From the NCBI RefSeq assembly GCF_965227725.1, contig NZ_CBDDGH010000001.1:186001-250000 (forward strand): DNA of 64,000 bases. The letters are read 5' to 3'. The notes under the pieces are model-generated. The model was given only the letters and a program-made list of their open reading frames with translations, made no database searches and had not been told where the DNA came from. Every line of letters begins with the position of its first letter. The first letter of the stretch is position 1. The position numbers were made by a program, and so were the translations under genes. Origin of the DNA: Shimia sp965227725. Its GTDB lineage: Bacteria > Pseudomonadota > Alphaproteobacteria > Rhodobacterales > Rhodobacteraceae. Shown piece by piece: positions 8,657-17,157 of the stretch.

Positions 8657-9484
8657 ATGCCCAACCAAAGCACCTTCGAAGACATGGAGTTTAAGGGTTG
8701 GACAGACCCTAAAATCGCACGCGGCTACGCCGACGGTTTCGCCACGGCCACGCGATTGACTGCGCGCCATCTTGCGGCTGCGGTAGTTGCTGGACCTGAC
8801 ACACATATTCTCGATCTTTGCACCGGGCACGGCATTGTCGCCGCTGAACTCCTCGCAGCCAGAGCTTCCGTTGTGGCGTTGGATTTTTCTGAAGCCATGC
8901 TTGCACTCGCCAAAGAAACTGCGCCCAGCGCAACCTTTGTCCAAGGCAACGCACTGGAGATGACGTTCGCCGATCAATCCTTTGACGCGGTCACTGTCGG
9001 TTTCGGCGTTCCCCACTTTCCCGACCCGGCACGCGGCTTTGCAGAGATCGCGCGCGTTCTCAGACCCGGCGGTCGCCTCGCGTTCTCGATCTGGTGCGGC
9101 CAAGGTTCCGCAGGTGCCCTCGGGTGGTTGTTTGAAGCTTATGGCCGATTGGCCGACACTTCCATCAAACTGCCTGACGGCCCAGACGCACACCAATTCA
9201 CCGATCATGGCCTGGTCAGAGAAACGCTGACAACGGCAGGCTTTGAAGACATCACATCACAAGATGTCCCTTCAGAGCTGTTGGTAAAATCGCCCTCAGA
9301 TATTTTTGACGTTTTTGACAAAGGGGCCGTGCGCGCCGCGGTGCTATTGAGCGGACAGTCCGAAGACACCCGCGGCGCCATTCGGGCCTCACTTGCAGAA
9401 CGCGTCCAGATGCTGGGCCGACACGAGGCCGATGGATACCATGTCCAAGCCCCCTGTGTGATGGTCTCAGCCACGCGTTGTTGA
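8657..9484 (+). CDS. Class I SAM-dependent methyltransferase (UbiE-like)
   Basis: 275 residues. ILDLCTGHG (residues 51-59) is the SAM-binding motif I; VVALDFSEAML and the ARVLRPGGRLAFSIW block are the other standard class I motifs. I chose the ATG at 8657, preceded by AGGGAAG at good spacing, over the upstream in-frame ATG at 8618, which adds unrelated residues. A small-molecule substrate is likely, but none is indicated by neighbours; it is a single gene between divergent and convergent units. Confidence 0.8.
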   Translation: MPNQSTFEDMEFKGWTDPKIARGYADGFATATRLTARHLAAAVVAGPDTHILDLCTGHGIVAAELLAARASVVALDFSEAMLALAKETAPSATFVQGNALEMTFADQSFDAVTVGFGVPHFPDPARGFAEIARVLRPGGRLAFSIWCGQGSAGALGWLFEAYGRLADTSIKLPDGPDAHQFTDHGLVRETLTTAGFEDITSQDVPSELLVKSPSDIFDVFDKGAVRAAVLLSGQSEDTRGAIRASLAERVQMLGRHEADGYHVQAPCVMVSATRC

Positions 9485-9535
9485 CACCAGCGATGGGCCG
9501 CCACGCCCCAATTGGTTAACGCGAAAATCCACCGC

Positions 9536-9568
9536 CGCGATAACGTCGCAATACCGACGCGATACAGA
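9536..9568 (+). repeat. 11-bp phased tandem repeat array A
   Basis: Three contiguous 11-mers: CGCGATAACGT, CGCAATACCGA, CGCGATACAGA, then CCCTCCATTTT. The same 11-bp unit (consensus CGCGATACCGA) occurs in arrays at 23584-23638 and 41288-41342. This array sits between the convergent 3' ends of the methyltransferase and ABC ATPase genes. Confidence 0.8.
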
Positions 9569-9593
9569 CCCTCCATTTTGGCAAGTGTTAACG

Positions 9594-10655
9594 CTAATCA
9601 CCCACCCGCTGACCGTCGCCATCAAAGAAATGACACGCCGCTTCTGGGAAGCTCAACCCCACTTGATCTCCGACATGATGAGGCACATCTCCACCCGTCA
9701 CGCGCACCACGATCTTCTCTTCCTGACCAACGTCCAGAATAAGAAACGTGTCTGCGCCGAGGTATTCGACCACCTCAATGGTGCCGTCACACTGGCCAGC
9801 ACCCGTCGCGCAAACCTCAACGTGTTCAGGACGCACGCCAACCTTGGCCGCCGTACTGGCTTTGCCAAAGGGGCCGCTGCCACCGATTGCCAGCTGATAC
9901 TGTGCATCCCCTGCGGCGGCGCGGCAGTCCAGAATGTTCATTTTCGGGCTACCGATGAACTGCGCCACGAACAAATTCCCAGGCTTTTCATAGAGTTCGC
10001 GCGGAGTGCCCACCTGCGCGATATGTCCATACTCCAGCACCACAATGCGATCCGCTAGCGTCATCGCTTCGACCTGATCGTGGGTCACATAGATCATCGT
10101 GCGCTTCAGGCTCTGGTGAAGTTTGGCGATCTCATAGCGCATCTCGACCCGTAAAGCGGCATCAAGATTTGACAACGGCTCATCAAACAAAAAGGCTGTT
10201 GGATCCCGAACAATCGACCGTCCAATCGCAACCCGCTGCCGCTGCCCACCAGACAAGTCTTTCGGGCGCCGCTCCAGATAATCTGTCAGCTTCAGGATCT
10301 CTGCCGCCTGCCCAACCTGACGCGCAATCTCATCCTTGCTAACCCCTGCAACTTTCAGGGAAAAACCCATGTTTTCAGCAACGGTCAGATGCGGATAGAG
10401 CGCATAAGACTGAAACACCATGGTCAGACCACGCTTGCTTGGCGGATGATCGGTGACATCATTTCCGTCGATCTCCAACGCGCCGCGACTGATATCCTCA
10501 AGGCCACCAATCATCCGCAGCAATGTCGACTTGCCACAGCCTGACGGACCAACGAAGACCACGAACTCACCGTCCTGAATGTCCAGATCGATCCCTTTGA
10601 TGACCTGAATGTCACCAAACCACTTTTCTACAGCTTTTAGATGGATACTCCCCAT
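9594..10655 (-). CDS. Sugar ABC transporter ATP-binding protein (UgpC/MalK type)
   Basis: 353 residues from the ATG at 10655, which overlaps the stop of the upstream glycosidase by one base. Walker A GPSGCGKST is at residues 36-44, the signature is LSGGQRQRVAIG, Walker B is FLFDEPLSNLD, and the switch histidine is in VTHDQ. The C-terminal ~110 residues are the TOBE/regulatory region of MalK-type ATPases. It energises the importer formed with the two permeases and binding protein encoded upstream on the same strand. Last gene of the operon. Confidence 0.93.
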   Translation of the reverse strand: MGSIHLKAVEKWFGDIQVIKGIDLDIQDGEFVVFVGPSGCGKSTLLRMIGGLEDISRGALEIDGNDVTDHPPSKRGLTMVFQSYALYPHLTVAENMGFSLKVAGVSKDEIARQVGQAAEILKLTDYLERRPKDLSGGQRQRVAIGRSIVRDPTAFLFDEPLSNLDAALRVEMRYEIAKLHQSLKRTMIYVTHDQVEAMTLADRIVVLEYGHIAQVGTPRELYEKPGNLFVAQFIGSPKMNILDCRAAAGDAQYQLAIGGSGPFGKASTAAKVGVRPEHVEVCATGAGQCDGTIEVVEYLGADTFLILDVGQEEKIVVRVTGGDVPHHVGDQVGLSFPEAACHFFDGDGQRVGD

Positions 10656-11899
10656 CAGTCTCTCCCCGCCCATGCAAGCCATACCGCTGCGGTCCAGGTG
10701 AAGGACCCGCCGCCCGCAGCATCGCCGCTAAATGGATCAAAATATTCAGCAAATCCGTGTTTCGCGATCAAATCGGCAGTCTTCTTTGCCAAAGCCTGCG
10801 CTTCTTTTTCGTGGCCCATGTCCTTCAGACCAAGACCAATCAGCATGTTCACAATGGCCCAGGTTGGGCCACGCCAATACCGCCGCGCATCAAAGGTCTC
10901 CGCATCGGGATCATTGCTTGGCACCGGATACGGCACCCGCTCCAGAACATCACGCAACCGCGCCAGCATCGCCGGGTTCTCGACGCCTGCAAACCAGCAG
11001 AGATACGATGCATTTGATACACACCCCGCCCACTCGCCGCTGTGCACATCTCGGCTGTCAAACCCGCCAAGATCCTTGTTCCACAACGTTGAGACACCAG
11101 CCTCCAACCGCTTGATATCCGCTGCGATCTGCGACACGTCCTTGCCAAGCGCTTCGCCGACTGCATGCAAGTCACGCGCCGCACGTAAAGTGGTAAACGT
11201 CATGGTCGGATCCGCCACACGGAACGGGCTTTCCGCCATCATCGCCGCCTGATCCCACTTCAGCCGCCGACCAAGCTGCACCAGTTTGATGTAACGGTCA
11301 TAGTCAAATTTGGTCGGGCGATCTTCGCTGTTCACATGGGCGGTGTCACGCCGGGTGTATTCCCCCACATCAGACGCATCCATGCGCGCCATGGTCTTGT
11401 CCCAGTCGGGCGCATTGTCACGACCGGTTTCCCACGGGTGAGTGGTGCAAACCGCGCCCATATGCAGACGCCAGCGCATGATCCAATTGTGCCAAGCCAG
11501 CATCTTTGGATAAAGCGCCGCCATACGCGTCTGCCCAACCTCCCGGTCCCGCTCCCAGACAAACCGCGCCATTGTGGCAGCGATTGGTGGCTGAATAATG
11601 CCTGATGACGGGATCGGCCCCTCACAGGCCCAGACATCCGGGCCTGGGAAATAGCCGGGATCATTCTTGTGAAACAGGATGTGCGGCACCATGCCATCGG
11701 CCCATTGACCTTGAAACAGGGTCTCGAGCTCGACCCAAGCGCGCTCGACATCAAACTGTGCAAATCCAAACGCTGCCACGGCGCTGTCCCAGTTCCACTG
11801 GTAGGGGTAGAGCCCCGCCGTCGGCACGGTGTAGCCGCCCCGATCGTTGTCGATCAGGATCTGTTGGGCCTGATCGGTAAGTGTGTTTTCGGAAGTCAT
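10655..11899 (-). CDS. GH63-type glycoside hydrolase, glucosylglycerate/mannosylglycerate hydrolase-like
   Basis: 414 residues, no signal peptide, so cytoplasmic. It resembles the MGH1/GgH family of (alpha/alpha)6 hydrolases that split glucosylglycerate or mannosylglycerate into sugar and glycerate. The general acid corresponds to Asp161 in the HPWETGRDNAPDWD region and the base to Glu385 in GFAEYFDPFSG. The TWAIVN and GGGSFTWTAA segments also fit. It lies between the permease and ATPase genes, so the imported compound is probably its substrate. A trehalase-like or glucosylglycerol activity is an alternative. Confidence 0.8.
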   Translation of the reverse strand: MTSENTLTDQAQQILIDNDRGGYTVPTAGLYPYQWNWDSAVAAFGFAQFDVERAWVELETLFQGQWADGMVPHILFHKNDPGYFPGPDVWACEGPIPSSGIIQPPIAATMARFVWERDREVGQTRMAALYPKMLAWHNWIMRWRLHMGAVCTTHPWETGRDNAPDWDKTMARMDASDVGEYTRRDTAHVNSEDRPTKFDYDRYIKLVQLGRRLKWDQAAMMAESPFRVADPTMTFTTLRAARDLHAVGEALGKDVSQIAADIKRLEAGVSTLWNKDLGGFDSRDVHSGEWAGCVSNASYLCWFAGVENPAMLARLRDVLERVPYPVPSNDPDAETFDARRYWRGPTWAIVNMLIGLGLKDMGHEKEAQALAKKTADLIAKHGFAEYFDPFSGDAAGGGSFTWTAAVWLAWAGRD

Positions 11900-11903
11900 T
11901 TTC

Positions 11904-13112
11904 TTATCCTTTGACTGACCCGGCCGTCAGGCCTTTGGTCATGAAGCGTTCGAGCCCTAGGAACAGCACCATGATTGGCAAGGTTGCGATCACCGCACCC
12001 GCCATCAGGTGTTGTCTGGGAATTTCAGAAGAGTTGAGCATCGCCACACCGCGTGTGAGCGTGAATTTGGATGGATCATCCAGCAGCATGAAAGCGAGCA
12101 GGAACTCGTTCCACGCAATCATGAATACATAGAGCGACACGGAGGCCAGCGCCGGCAGGCTCAGCGGCAGCGTGATCTTCCAGATCACCGCGAGACGCGA
12201 CAGCCCATCCATCAGACCGGCTTCTTCGACTTCGGTTGGCAGTCCCCGAAAATACCCCTGCAGCATATAAAGCGCGACGGGGATGGTCGTAACCGGATAG
12301 ATCATTACGATGCCAAGGATCGAGTTGCGTAGCCCCGTCATCGAAAAGGCGATGTAGATCGGCAGCGCCAAAACGATCATCGGCACCATATAAATCAGCA
12401 GGATCGAACGCGAGAATGCCTTCTGCCCCTTGAACCGGAACCGCGCCACCGCATATGCCCCAGGCACGCTGAACGCCAAGGTGATGAACACTGTCAGCAC
12501 CGACACGTAGAAGGACGTCCAGAGATAGGTGCCAAAATTAAAGTCGCGAAACAGCTCCACATAACTCCGGAACAGCTCTGCGCCCTTGCTGATTTCAATT
12601 GAGAAATCGAGCGGGTTTTGCAGCAAGGCCTGTTGCGACTTCAGGCTTGTCATCACCATCACGTAGAATGGGATCAGCACAATCGCGGTGAAAAAGATAT
12701 AGCCAAAGCCAGTGAGGAAGCGGATCACCGCCGCCTCATACTCATGCCGTGTCAGCGCGCCAAACGGCGTGTCCTGCAAGATCGCGGCCATGGCAAAATG
12801 CATACCTGCCGCAAGAGTAACCATTGCCACGATGATGGCTGAAAAGGAAACACCCTCGCCGGTCACAACCGGTCCAACCGGCGACGCCATGGCAATCGCC
12901 ATAAGCGCGCTGATCGCAAACCGCACGGGCGCGTACTGCGACGGGAAGCGCACATAGATCAGCCCCGCCGCCGCCCCCCACACGAGACAAAGCAACAACT
13001 GCGGACGGAAGGCCGCCCCGGTGGCAAATGACATCGCCACCGCAACCGTTGTTGCCATAACAATCAGCCAAAGTGCCCCAAGCACGGGGCCAGTAATAAA
13101 CCCTTTACGCAT
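11904..13112 (-). CDS. Sugar ABC transporter permease (MalG family) with N-terminal membrane extension
   Basis: 402 residues, against about 280 for ordinary MalG-type permeases. The C-terminal ~270 residues are the normal inner-membrane permease, with the EAA loop at EEAGLMDGLSRLAVIWKITLPLSLP that contacts the ATPase. The first ~125 residues add about four further hydrophobic segments. Four bases separate its stop from the glycosidase start, and its ATG directly abuts the stop of the MalF-type gene. The extension is discussed as a finding. Confidence 0.9.
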   Translation of the reverse strand: MRKGFITGPVLGALWLIVMATTVAVAMSFATGAAFRPQLLLCLVWGAAAGLIYVRFPSQYAPVRFAISALMAIAMASPVGPVVTGEGVSFSAIIVAMVTLAAGMHFAMAAILQDTPFGALTRHEYEAAVIRFLTGFGYIFFTAIVLIPFYVMVMTSLKSQQALLQNPLDFSIEISKGAELFRSYVELFRDFNFGTYLWTSFYVSVLTVFITLAFSVPGAYAVARFRFKGQKAFSRSILLIYMVPMIVLALPIYIAFSMTGLRNSILGIVMIYPVTTIPVALYMLQGYFRGLPTEVEEAGLMDGLSRLAVIWKITLPLSLPALASVSLYVFMIAWNEFLLAFMLLDDPSKFTLTRGVAMLNSSEIPRQHLMAGAVIATLPIMVLFLGLERFMTKGLTAGSVKG

Positions 13113-14348
13113 TTAGAGGCCCTCCTCACGGCTGATGAATTTGAAGAAGAAGAAGGAAAAACACAGCAGACACAGCAGGATCACCACCGCCACCGCCGCC
13201 CCCGCACCGATGTTGGAAATCGCAAAGGCCTGCTCATAGACGTTCACCGTCAGAGTCCGCGTGCCCGCATTACCGCCAGTCAGCAGGAAGATGTCGTCAA
13301 ACTTGTTGAAGGTCCAAATGAAGCGCAGCAGGAAAAGCACCGACAGAATGCCCAACAGCTGTGGCAGGCTCAGCAGCCAGAACTTCTGGAAAGGTGACGC
13401 GCCATCCATATCCGCTGCCTCATACATCGAGGAGTCGATGCTCTGCATCCGTGCAAGAATGAACAGGAACGACAGCGGGAAATAGCGCCAGATCTCAAAC
13501 ACCGTCACCATAATCAGCGCCAGTGGACGCTCGCCAAAGAAGTTGATCGCGCTTTCCGTGACGCCCATCTGAATGAGCAACGCATTTGCAGAGCCAGAGA
13601 ACGGGTCAAACAGCGTCACCCAAGTAAAGGCCACCGCAATCACCGGCGCGACATAAGGGAACAGGTAAAGCCCCCGAATGATCCCTTGTCCCCGGAAACT
13701 CTTGTTCAGCAGAAGCGCTGCAAACAGCCCCATAACCAACGCACCAACCGTGCCAAAAACGGTGTAAAACATGGTCACGCCAAAAACCGTCCAGAATTCG
13801 CCGCCATCAAACAGACGCTGGTAGTTCTCCATCGACAACTGCGGGGTTGTTAGAACGCTCTTGCCGGCACCGGACATGACCGGCTCGTTGTCTTCCACCG
13901 CCGCTTCCAGCGCATCCTCGTCCAGCTCGGACGTGATGGGCAAACGGAGCCGTTCCCGCTCGCCCCCTTCCATGTCACCAAAGTCGCAGAACAGATCCTG
14001 GCCGGTCACCGTGCAGGCTTCAGGCAGATCCCCAACAAGGGCAACACCTTCTGGCAGACGATCGGACAGGGTTACCCCTTTGAGTGTCTCTGCTTGCGAC
14101 GAGTTCCGCACACGGTATTCGATCCGCAGGTCATCGCCACTGCCGCGCAGGCTCTCACGCACAATCGGCGCAGGCGGGCGCAGGTCAGACAGCGCAAAGG
14201 GTTTGAAACTGATCCAAATGACAGCCAGCAGGGGCAACACCACAACCAAAGCAACACTGATCAGCGTCGGAGCCAACAAGCCCCAAGCCAGCCGTGCCTC
14301 GCGTTTGGCTAATGCGCCCGTGCCTGTCGGCGGGAGAGCCGTAGACAT
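13113..14348 (-). CDS. Sugar ABC transporter permease (MalF family) with DUF11-like periplasmic insert
   Basis: 411 residues from the ATG at 14348 (GAGG about 8 bases upstream); the open frame extends further but without support. TM1 (residues ~20-48) is followed by a ~130-residue soluble segment. Residues ~74-140 look like a DUF11 beta-sandwich: IEYRVRNSS, VTLSDRLPEGVALVG, CTVTGQDLFCDFGDMEGGE. The remaining TM segments and the EAA region are those of a MalF-type permease. It pairs with the MalG-type permease next to it. Confidence 0.9.
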   Translation of the reverse strand: MSTALPPTGTGALAKREARLAWGLLAPTLISVALVVVLPLLAVIWISFKPFALSDLRPPAPIVRESLRGSGDDLRIEYRVRNSSQAETLKGVTLSDRLPEGVALVGDLPEACTVTGQDLFCDFGDMEGGERERLRLPITSELDEDALEAAVEDNEPVMSGAGKSVLTTPQLSMENYQRLFDGGEFWTVFGVTMFYTVFGTVGALVMGLFAALLLNKSFRGQGIIRGLYLFPYVAPVIAVAFTWVTLFDPFSGSANALLIQMGVTESAINFFGERPLALIMVTVFEIWRYFPLSFLFILARMQSIDSSMYEAADMDGASPFQKFWLLSLPQLLGILSVLFLLRFIWTFNKFDDIFLLTGGNAGTRTLTVNVYEQAFAISNIGAGAAVAVVILLCLLCFSFFFFKFISREEGL

Positions 14349-14374
14349 GGGGAACCTCAAGAGAAAAGAGCGCG

Positions 14375-14404
14375 AGCGGCCCGCCTGCACATCGGCAGGC
14401 CGCT
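14375..14404 (-). other. Intercistronic hairpin between binding-protein and permease genes
   Basis: AGCGG and CCTGC pair with GCAGG and CCGCT, with a 4-base bulge. It sits just after the binding-protein gene and has no T tail, so it more likely stabilises the upstream message or gives partial termination, as commonly seen after abundant ABC binding-protein genes. Confidence 0.45.
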
Positions 14405-14420
14405 GCAATTATGTCTTTGG

Positions 14421-15773
14421 TTATTGAACCTTGGACAGGGCGTCGTTCATGGCGGCAACCGCAGCGGCCGCGTCGATCTCATCATCGATATACTGACGCA
14501 CAATGCGGTTGATCGCTTGGCTATTGATGATCTTTGACGCAAGAGACAGCTGGCCTTCCGCCACCCCCCAACGCTGAGCCACATCAAGGCCGCCAACGAT
14601 TTCGTCGATCATCGCCTGATCGTAAAGCTCACCAAGCGGCGCTTTGCGATCCACACCAACCGGCAGTTTGGACCATGCATCCGCAAAGGCAGTCGGGTTG
14701 TCCGTCGTACCGCGACGCACCGGGAACTTGCCTTCAGGCGCAATCGACAGCGTTTGGGTGTAGCCGTCATCCATTGCGAACTTCACAAAATCCATGGCCG
14801 CATCGGTGTCTGCATCCGATGTAATACCGAAGTAGCGCACGTCACCCCAAGCAGCCCCATCTGGGTTGGAAGGACCGGAGAAATTGGTCACGATACCAGT
14901 CATACCCGCCAGCTTGTTGGAGGTTGGATCGTCCGTGATGGTGGGCGGAGCGCTATCGCGCAGGCCTGCAAGCTCATCCAGAATGAACGGGGACCAGATG
15001 ATCATTGCAGCTTTACCCGCGAAATACAGCTCACGTGACTGCTTCCAGTACAGTTCACCCGGAGGCGAGGCTTTGGAGATTGCCTTGTAGAAATCCAGAA
15101 CCTCGGTGGTCTTGGCTTCATCCAGCGGTTGGAACCCATCTGCGCCAACCGGGCTGACCCCATTTGCAAGGAACACATGCTCCAACACCTGGCTCATGAA
15201 GTTCTCATCCACTTTGGTGGCAGCAACAAAGCCATACATCTCTGGCGGATTGTGCAACTTCTCAAGTGCCGCCAGCACATTGGCGTAGCTGCTGGGCGCT
15301 TCAAGGCCTGCCGCATCAAATAGATCTTTGCGGTAGACCACCATCTGCGTCCAGCCATCAACCGGCACAGAGGCCACTTCTCCATTGAAATCCGCCATCG
15401 CCACCGCGCCAGGTGCAAAGGTGCTCACACCCAGATCCTCGACGACTTCAGAGGCCGCCTCTGTGTCCAGAATGCCCGCCTCAGCCCAAGGCAGCGCATA
15501 TTGCAAAGTGTGATAGATCACATCCGGCAGGTCGCCCGCGGCAAAGGCTGCTGTGGCACGCGTACCCAGATCACTTTCCGTGACAGGGATGACTTCAACA
15601 GTGGTGCCGGTCGCGGATTTGAACTGCTCCGCCATTTCTTGCTGTTTGGCAAGCCGCTCAGGTTGCTCTTCGGTGGTCCAGAAGCGGATCGTATCGGCTT
15701 GTACCGACATCGCCGTCAAGGCCAGGGCAAGCGAGGTGCTTACCATCAGTTTCGAAGTAAAGTGACGTGACAT
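14421..15773 (-). CDS. ABC transporter extracellular sugar-binding protein (family 1)
   Basis: 450 residues. A Sec signal peptide (SRHFTSKLMVSTSLALALTAMSVQA) with a likely cut before DTIRFW exports it to the periplasm. The body is a MalE-like extracellular solute-binding protein (TATAAFAAGDLPDVIYHT; WTQMVVYRKDLFDAAGLEAP). GGGAGGA precedes the ATG. It is separated by 21 bases from the LacI gene upstream, so lacI-type regulator, binding protein, permeases, glycosidase and ATPase form one transcription unit. The ligand is probably a glycosylglycerate-type solute, by context. Confidence 0.92.
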   Translation of the reverse strand: MSRHFTSKLMVSTSLALALTAMSVQADTIRFWTTEEQPERLAKQQEMAEQFKSATGTTVEVIPVTESDLGTRATAAFAAGDLPDVIYHTLQYALPWAEAGILDTEAASEVVEDLGVSTFAPGAVAMADFNGEVASVPVDGWTQMVVYRKDLFDAAGLEAPSSYANVLAALEKLHNPPEMYGFVAATKVDENFMSQVLEHVFLANGVSPVGADGFQPLDEAKTTEVLDFYKAISKASPPGELYWKQSRELYFAGKAAMIIWSPFILDELAGLRDSAPPTITDDPTSNKLAGMTGIVTNFSGPSNPDGAAWGDVRYFGITSDADTDAAMDFVKFAMDDGYTQTLSIAPEGKFPVRRGTTDNPTAFADAWSKLPVGVDRKAPLGELYDQAMIDEIVGGLDVAQRWGVAEGQLSLASKIINSQAINRIVRQYIDDEIDAAAAVAAMNDALSKVQ

Positions 15774-15794
15774 GATTGTCCTCCCGTGTTGTCG

Positions 15795-16928
15795 TTATTG
15801 GGTATTTTTAATCTTTTCTGCGAGTTGATCCGGGCGCAGCGCGGGTGGCCCATCTGACTGCCGCTCCACCAGGATGGCATCAGACACCTCTCGAAGTGTC
15901 TCCGGAGACTCCCCCCGGATCTGGCGGATCAGCAATTCCGCAAGTCGCGCGCCAGCCTTTCGCGTATCAACGTGATAGGTGGTCAAGCCAGGTCGCACAT
16001 AATCCGCTTCAGGCACCCCATCATAGCCGATGACAGACACATCACGCCCGACCTGAAGGCCCAAATCGCTGAGGGCATCATAACCGCCAAGCGCTGCCAT
16101 ATCGGTGGCAAACACCACGCCCGTCGGGGGACGCTCAAGCCGCATCAACGCATGGACTTCTTCAGCCCCTTCTTCGCGTGTCCGCGCCCCTTCCCGCAGA
16201 AGCGCGGCGTCATACGTCAGCCCTGCAGCCGCGAGCCCGGCCTTGAACCCTTCTCGGCGCAGATGGGTGTAGTTAAAGTTTGCAGTGCTGCCAACATAGC
16301 CGATGCGCTCGTGGCCCAGCCCGGCAAGCCGCGTCACCGCGCTACACATCGCCGCCTCTCCGAGAATATCATACCAGGAGCTTTTTTGCTGCGCGGTTGG
16401 CACGCCATGTTCGGTGCGCCCGAATAAAACGTGCGGCACGCCCCGCGCCTGCAACAGCGAAATCCGCGCGTCCTTGACTTCGGTACGGGGCAGAATAAAT
16501 CCGTCTGCTTTACGCTCATCAACCAGCCGTCCAAGCACGTTTTGCATATCGGCATTTGAGGTCGCTGTCGAAACAGTCACTGTCCAGCCAAAACCACTTG
16601 CGGTTTCACACGCCCCCATCAGGAACTCCTGCAAAAACGGATTGTGCCGGTCCGGCTCATCCATTTGCAGCACCAAAGCCAACGCCCGCACCCGCCCCGT
16701 GCGGATCGCCTGCGCATGGCTCAGCGGTTGATATCCGAGTTTCTGGGCAGTGCTCGCCACGCGCTTCCGGGTGCTTTCAGAAATATCGGCATAGCCGTTC
16801 ATAGCGCGCGAAACCGTGCTTTTGGACATGCCCAAATGCGCTGCCAGATCATTGATCGTCACCCGACGGCCCGCGCGGTTCTGCGGTGCGCGCATATCTT
16901 TTTCGGAAGGGTTTCGAATCGCTGACAT
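15795..16928 (-). CDS. LacI-family transcriptional regulator of the glycosidase/ABC operon
   Basis: 377 residues from the ATG at 16928. The open frame continues to 16967, but that extension covers the perfect palindrome at 16945-16960, so the downstream ATG is preferred; one at 16895 is also possible. The HTH VTINDLAAHLGMSKSTVSRAMNG is followed by a periplasmic-binding-protein-like sensor domain. As first gene of the operon it likely represses its own transcription and that of the importer and hydrolase until the sugar is present. Confidence 0.9.
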   Translation of the reverse strand: MSAIRNPSEKDMRAPQNRAGRRVTINDLAAHLGMSKSTVSRAMNGYADISESTRKRVASTAQKLGYQPLSHAQAIRTGRVRALALVLQMDEPDRHNPFLQEFLMGACETASGFGWTVTVSTATSNADMQNVLGRLVDERKADGFILPRTEVKDARISLLQARGVPHVLFGRTEHGVPTAQQKSSWYDILGEAAMCSAVTRLAGLGHERIGYVGSTANFNYTHLRREGFKAGLAAAGLTYDAALLREGARTREEGAEEVHALMRLERPPTGVVFATDMAALGGYDALSDLGLQVGRDVSVIGYDGVPEADYVRPGLTTYHVDTRKAGARLAELLIRQIRGESPETLREVSDAILVERQSDGPPALRPDQLAEKIKNTQ

Positions 16929-16944
16929 GGCATGACTATTTTTT

Positions 16945-16960
16945 CCGAAACCGGTTTCGG
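16945..16960. promoter_or_regulatory. LacI-type operator CCGAAACCGGTTTCGG
   Basis: Perfect 16-bp palindrome with the central CG of LacI-family sites, 17 bases upstream of the regulator's own start. It is placed to control the minus-strand operon and possibly the divergent PfkB kinase gene. Confidence 0.8.
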
Positions 16961-17157
16961 CAAGCAATATCAGGGCACGAACTTATGCGTTCAGCCCAAG
17001 TTTTGGCCGCAAAAAGCGCAAAGCCTCCTGTTTTTCAGGCGCTCTAAAAACATCTCATCTCAGCGAAACATCCCCAAAGGGACCGCAAAACCCTTGCCAT
17101 CTCAGCGGTTGCTCGTAGCGTTTCACACAGCCTCACTTTGCTGCGCAGGAACCACTC

